Positions 42,439 through 44,663 of a DNA stretch of 44,663 nucleotides are shown in pieces. The notes under the pieces were generated by a model. That model saw only the letters and a list, made by a program, of their open reading frames with translations. It searched no databases and was not told the DNA's origin. This stretch comes from Schaalia georgiae DSM 6843. Its GTDB lineage: Bacteria; Actinomycetota; Actinomycetes; Actinomycetales; Actinomycetaceae. Location of the stretch: the NCBI RefSeq assembly GCF_000429245.1, contig NZ_KE386870.1:108718-153380 (forward strand). Direction: 5' to 3'. Each line of letters starts with the position of its first letter. Positions within the stretch are counted from its first letter, which is position 1. A program made the position numbers and the translations under genes.

Positions 42439-44049
42439 ATGAACACTCGTCAGATCTGGGCGACGGTCGTCGCCGTCGTCGCCGTCGTTGCCGTTGTCTG
42501 CGTCACGGGCTTCTACTACGGGTGGTTCGTTCCGCTCCAACTGGAGGGGGCAGCGGGCCCAGTCTCCTCCTGGGCGCCCCGCGGTGATGGGACCGACGAC
42601 TACTACTCCCAGAAGCTCGTGTGGGGCACGTGTGACGGCGTCACCCTCAACGAGGACGAGGGCGAGAACACGAACGACCCCACCGTCTACCAGTGCGCCA
42701 GGGTGAGGGCGCCCCTGGACTGGGACGTCCCGTCCGGTGAATCGATCGAGCTCACTGTCGCGGTCCGCCGGTCGGGGAAGGCGAACGCTCCCTTCCTCTT
42801 CGTCAACCCGGGCGGCCCCGGCGGCGCCGTCGTCGAGAGCCTGCCCTACTACGCGGGGTCCCTCCTGGGCAAGAAGGTGGTCCGGGCCTACGACATCGTC
42901 GCGCTGGATCCCAGGGGCGTCGGGCAGTCGACGCCCGTGAGGTGCCTGACCGATTCGGAGCGCGATGACGTGAACACGGGCGGGGAGGGCGGCTCCGACG
43001 GCGCCGACCTGACGCCCGACGAGATCGTCGCCGCGGCCAAGGACGAGTCCGCCGACTTCGCCGCCGGCTGCGAGCGGATGACCGGGGAACTGTACAAGCA
43101 CGTGGACACGGTGTCCGCGGCCAAGGACTTCGACATGATGCGCGCCCTGGTGGGGGCGCCCACCCTCAACCTGCTCGGCTACTCCTACGGGACGTTCCTC
43201 GGCGCCACTTACGCGGGCCTCTTCCCGGACAAAGTGGGCCGCTTCGTGCTCGACGGCGCGGTCGATCCCGCTGTGGATATCAACGAGATGACGGCCATGC
43301 AGATGCGCGGCCTCGACGCCGCCATCCAGCACTGGATCGACGACTGCCAGGCCGGGCCGCGCTGCCCGCTGGGCAAGTCCCACGCGGACGGGGTGTCGAC
43401 GCTCGTGTCCTTCATCAAGGCGCTGGAGTCGCAGCCCATGCGGACACGGGACCCCCAGCGCCCCCTCACCTCGAACCTGGCCCTCTCCGCGATCTACGGG
43501 GCGATGTACGACACGTCGTGGTACCCGACGCTGACTGAGGCGGTGAGCCGGGCGATCTCGAACACCGACGGCAGCGCCCTGCTGGAGATCGCGGACCTGC
43601 TCAACGAGCGCAACGACGACGGGACGTACAGCGGGAACTCGCTGGACGCCCTGGTGGTCGTCAACAACCTCGATTACGGGCCCGTCGGAACGGTCGACGA
43701 GTGGGCGGCGGCGGCCAGCGCCCTCGAGGCGGAGCTGCCGATCATGGGGTCCTACGGCGGGTACCCGTCGGCGGGCCTGGCGGCATGGCCGACCACCCAC
43801 GCCGAACGCGCCCCGATCGCGGCCGCGGGGGCGGCGCCCATCGTGGTCGTCGGGACCACGCACGACCCTGCCACCCCGTACCCGATGGCGCAGGCCCTGG
43901 CGTCCCAGCTCTCCAGCGGGGTCCTGGTCTCGGTCGAGGGGTGGGACCACACGTCGTACAAGAGGGGCGGGAACCAGTGCGCCGTGGACGCGGTGGAGAA
44001 GTACCTGGTGGACGGGACGGTCCCCCAGTCGGGCCTCATGTGCAAGTGA
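42439..44049 (+). CDS. Secreted alpha/beta-hydrolase, tripeptidyl-aminopeptidase type
   Basis: 536 residues. The N-terminal hydrophobic segment (about 7-28) is a signal anchor. The alpha/beta-hydrolase fold has the oxyanion block FLFVNPGGPGGAVVE, DPRGVGQSTPV, nucleophile GYSYG (S249), late acid GTTHDPATPY (D476) and WDHTSY (H504); the C-terminal TAP-like block ends in GLMCK. Such proteins remove tripeptides from proline-type substrates outside the cell. It is 21 bases after holB but probably has its own leaderless start. Confidence 0.92.
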   Translation: MNTRQIWATVVAVVAVVAVVCVTGFYYGWFVPLQLEGAAGPVSSWAPRGDGTDDYYSQKLVWGTCDGVTLNEDEGENTNDPTVYQCARVRAPLDWDVPSGESIELTVAVRRSGKANAPFLFVNPGGPGGAVVESLPYYAGSLLGKKVVRAYDIVALDPRGVGQSTPVRCLTDSERDDVNTGGEGGSDGADLTPDEIVAAAKDESADFAAGCERMTGELYKHVDTVSAAKDFDMMRALVGAPTLNLLGYSYGTFLGATYAGLFPDKVGRFVLDGAVDPAVDINEMTAMQMRGLDAAIQHWIDDCQAGPRCPLGKSHADGVSTLVSFIKALESQPMRTRDPQRPLTSNLALSAIYGAMYDTSWYPTLTEAVSRAISNTDGSALLEIADLLNERNDDGTYSGNSLDALVVVNNLDYGPVGTVDEWAAAASALEAELPIMGSYGGYPSAGLAAWPTTHAERAPIAAAGAAPIVVVGTTHDPATPYPMAQALASQLSSGVLVSVEGWDHTSYKRGGNQCAVDAVEKYLVDGTVPQSGLMCK

Positions 44050-44163
44050 GGGCGCCTGTGACGGGAACCATGTGATGGCCGCCCGTTCAGGTTTGCCTCG
44101 GGCGCGCCGTGCCATTAGAGTTGTGCCGTTGCCCCAGCGCCCCTTGACGGGGAGGCGGGGCGC

Positions 44164-44236
44164 GCCGCCTTAGCTCAGTCGGCAGAGCGATTCACTCGTA
44201 ATGAATAGGTCGTGGGTTCGATTCCCACAGGCGGCT
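44164..44236 (+). tRNA. tRNA-Thr (anticodon CGT)
   Basis: Acceptor GCCGCCT (44164-44170) pairs with AGGCGGC (44229-44235). D arm TAGCTCAGTCGGCAGAGC, anticodon loop CTCGTAA giving CGT, and T loop GGTTCGATTC are all canonical. The 3' CCA is not encoded exactly (TCCCA follows). Confidence 0.96.
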
Positions 44237-44243
44237 CCCAGGA

Positions 44244-44274
44244 CCCCGCGCTATCGCCGATGGCGCGGGGTTTT
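44244..44274 (+). terminator. Intrinsic terminator after tRNA-Thr
   Basis: CCCCGCGC (44244-44251) pairs with GCGCGGGG (44263-44270), followed by TTTT. It lies eight bases after the tRNA. Confidence 0.85.
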
Positions 44275-44548
44275 ACGCGTGCTGGCACCCCGGGGGCGCT
44301 CGCGGGCGGCCCCAGTCCGCCGCGCGCAGCTGTTAGCCGCCGGACGCAGTCGCAGCGCCGCGGGCCACGGCGTTATTCCATTGCGGGGGCCGTTCGTGAA
44401 CCTTCCGACGAACGGGCGGAAGCACTCGCTTTTCTGGGACTTAGGGACCATGATGGAGGAGTGTCCAGGGGGCCTGCGAGCCCCCGTCCCCCGTGGTCCG
44501 GCCCCGGCACCGGCGCCGGACCCGCCAACCCAGACAAGGAGATCCACT

Positions 44549-44663
44549 ATGACTGTTGAACCCACCGGTTTCAAGGCTTCCGACGTCCTCGCCGGCGAAT
44601 TGCAGAAGGTGCTGGTGGACGCCACCGCCCTGTCCCTGGTGGGCAAGCAGCTCCACTGGAACA
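44549..44663 (+). CDS. dps: Dps-family ferritin-like DNA-protection protein, N-terminal part, cut by window edge
   Basis: 38 codons are visible. CAAGGAGATCCACT precedes the ATG. The start MTVEPTGFKASDVLAGELQK and VDATALSLVGKQLHWN match Dps, whose ferroxidase centre uses the His and the adjoining Trp in LHWN. Dps dodecamers store iron and shield DNA under oxidative stress. It is the first gene after tRNA-Thr; the gap 44275-44548 holds no other gene. Confidence 0.85.
   Translation, partial: MTVEPTGFKASDVLAGELQKVLVDATALSLVGKQLHWN

Noticed and set aside
40555-44115. A 1186-codon minus-strand open frame over tmk, holB and the hydrolase
   Set aside because: It is a shadow of three well-supported plus-strand genes and has no ribosome site or domain.

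Overview
The window is about 70% GC and its genes use the matching G/C-ending codons. A subtilisin-type mycosin, WXG-type type VII secretion (T7SS) proteins, the TopA lysine-rich tail, the tmk-holB pair and frequent TGATG or GTGA gene overlaps all point to an actinobacterium. An Actinomycetaceae-like organism (Actinomyces/Schaalia type) is my inference; no taxonomic marker gene lies inside the window.

Layout. (1) 1-1970, minus strand: the start of a mycosin gene running off the left edge, preceded by a WXG-motif membrane protein gene that is out of frame at one G/C run. Behind them are a low-complexity leader and three exact-period 22-bp repeats. (2) 2169-3620: a secreted metallo-beta-lactamase-fold protein with cell-wall-binding repeats. 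(3) 3712-9334: a molybdenum block with moaE-moeB-mobA (overlapping or nearly so), a convergent mogA/moaB-like gene, the molybdate-binding lipoprotein modA, and a ModB-ModC fusion. (4) 9364-10524: an AbiEi-like/DUF559 gene bracketed by two near-identical 106-bp hairpin elements. (5) 10536-16073: a TetR regulator divergent from a giant two-domain acyl-CoA dehydratase activase. (6) 16324-20080: four overlapping or tightly packed genes that look like a T7SS substrate module (YbaB-like, EspC-like with a YxxxE signal, WXG plus membrane hairpin, membrane-anchored propeller). It is followed on the other strand by a beheaded copy of the mycosin gene and a second set of 22-bp repeats. (7) 20141-23846: a PadR/membrane-protein pair and a convergent OPT transporter. 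(8) 24170-31679: tRNA-Ser, a low-GC NYN-domain gene, a small unknown gene, superoxide dismutase, a DUF808 membrane protein, a methyltransferase and an ABC-F protein. (9) 31680-36931: an accessory stretch with DsrE-like, YjdF-like, TetR, NAD(P)H oxidoreductase and DUF1266 genes, spaced by unusual inverted-repeat elements. (10) 37248-44663: housekeeping topA, tmk, holB, a secreted tripeptidyl-peptidase-type hydrolase, tRNA-Thr and the start of a Dps gene.

How the parts work together: the molybdenum block combines molybdate import with late steps of molybdopterin synthesis, but MoaA, MoaC and MoaD are not here. The T7SS parts at 1-1970 and 16324-20080 share a duplicated mycosin segment and a duplicated repeat-bearing promoter region. 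They are probably pieces of one original locus, or of two related loci, now separated by about 14 kb of unrelated genes. The most unusual structural signal is a class of intergenic elements in which one short motif occurs four times in the order forward, forward, reverse, reverse with symmetric spacing. The core motif differs between elements (9364, 10419, 31765, 35341; a relative near 35579-35731). No CRISPR array, rRNA operon or intact insertion sequence was seen.
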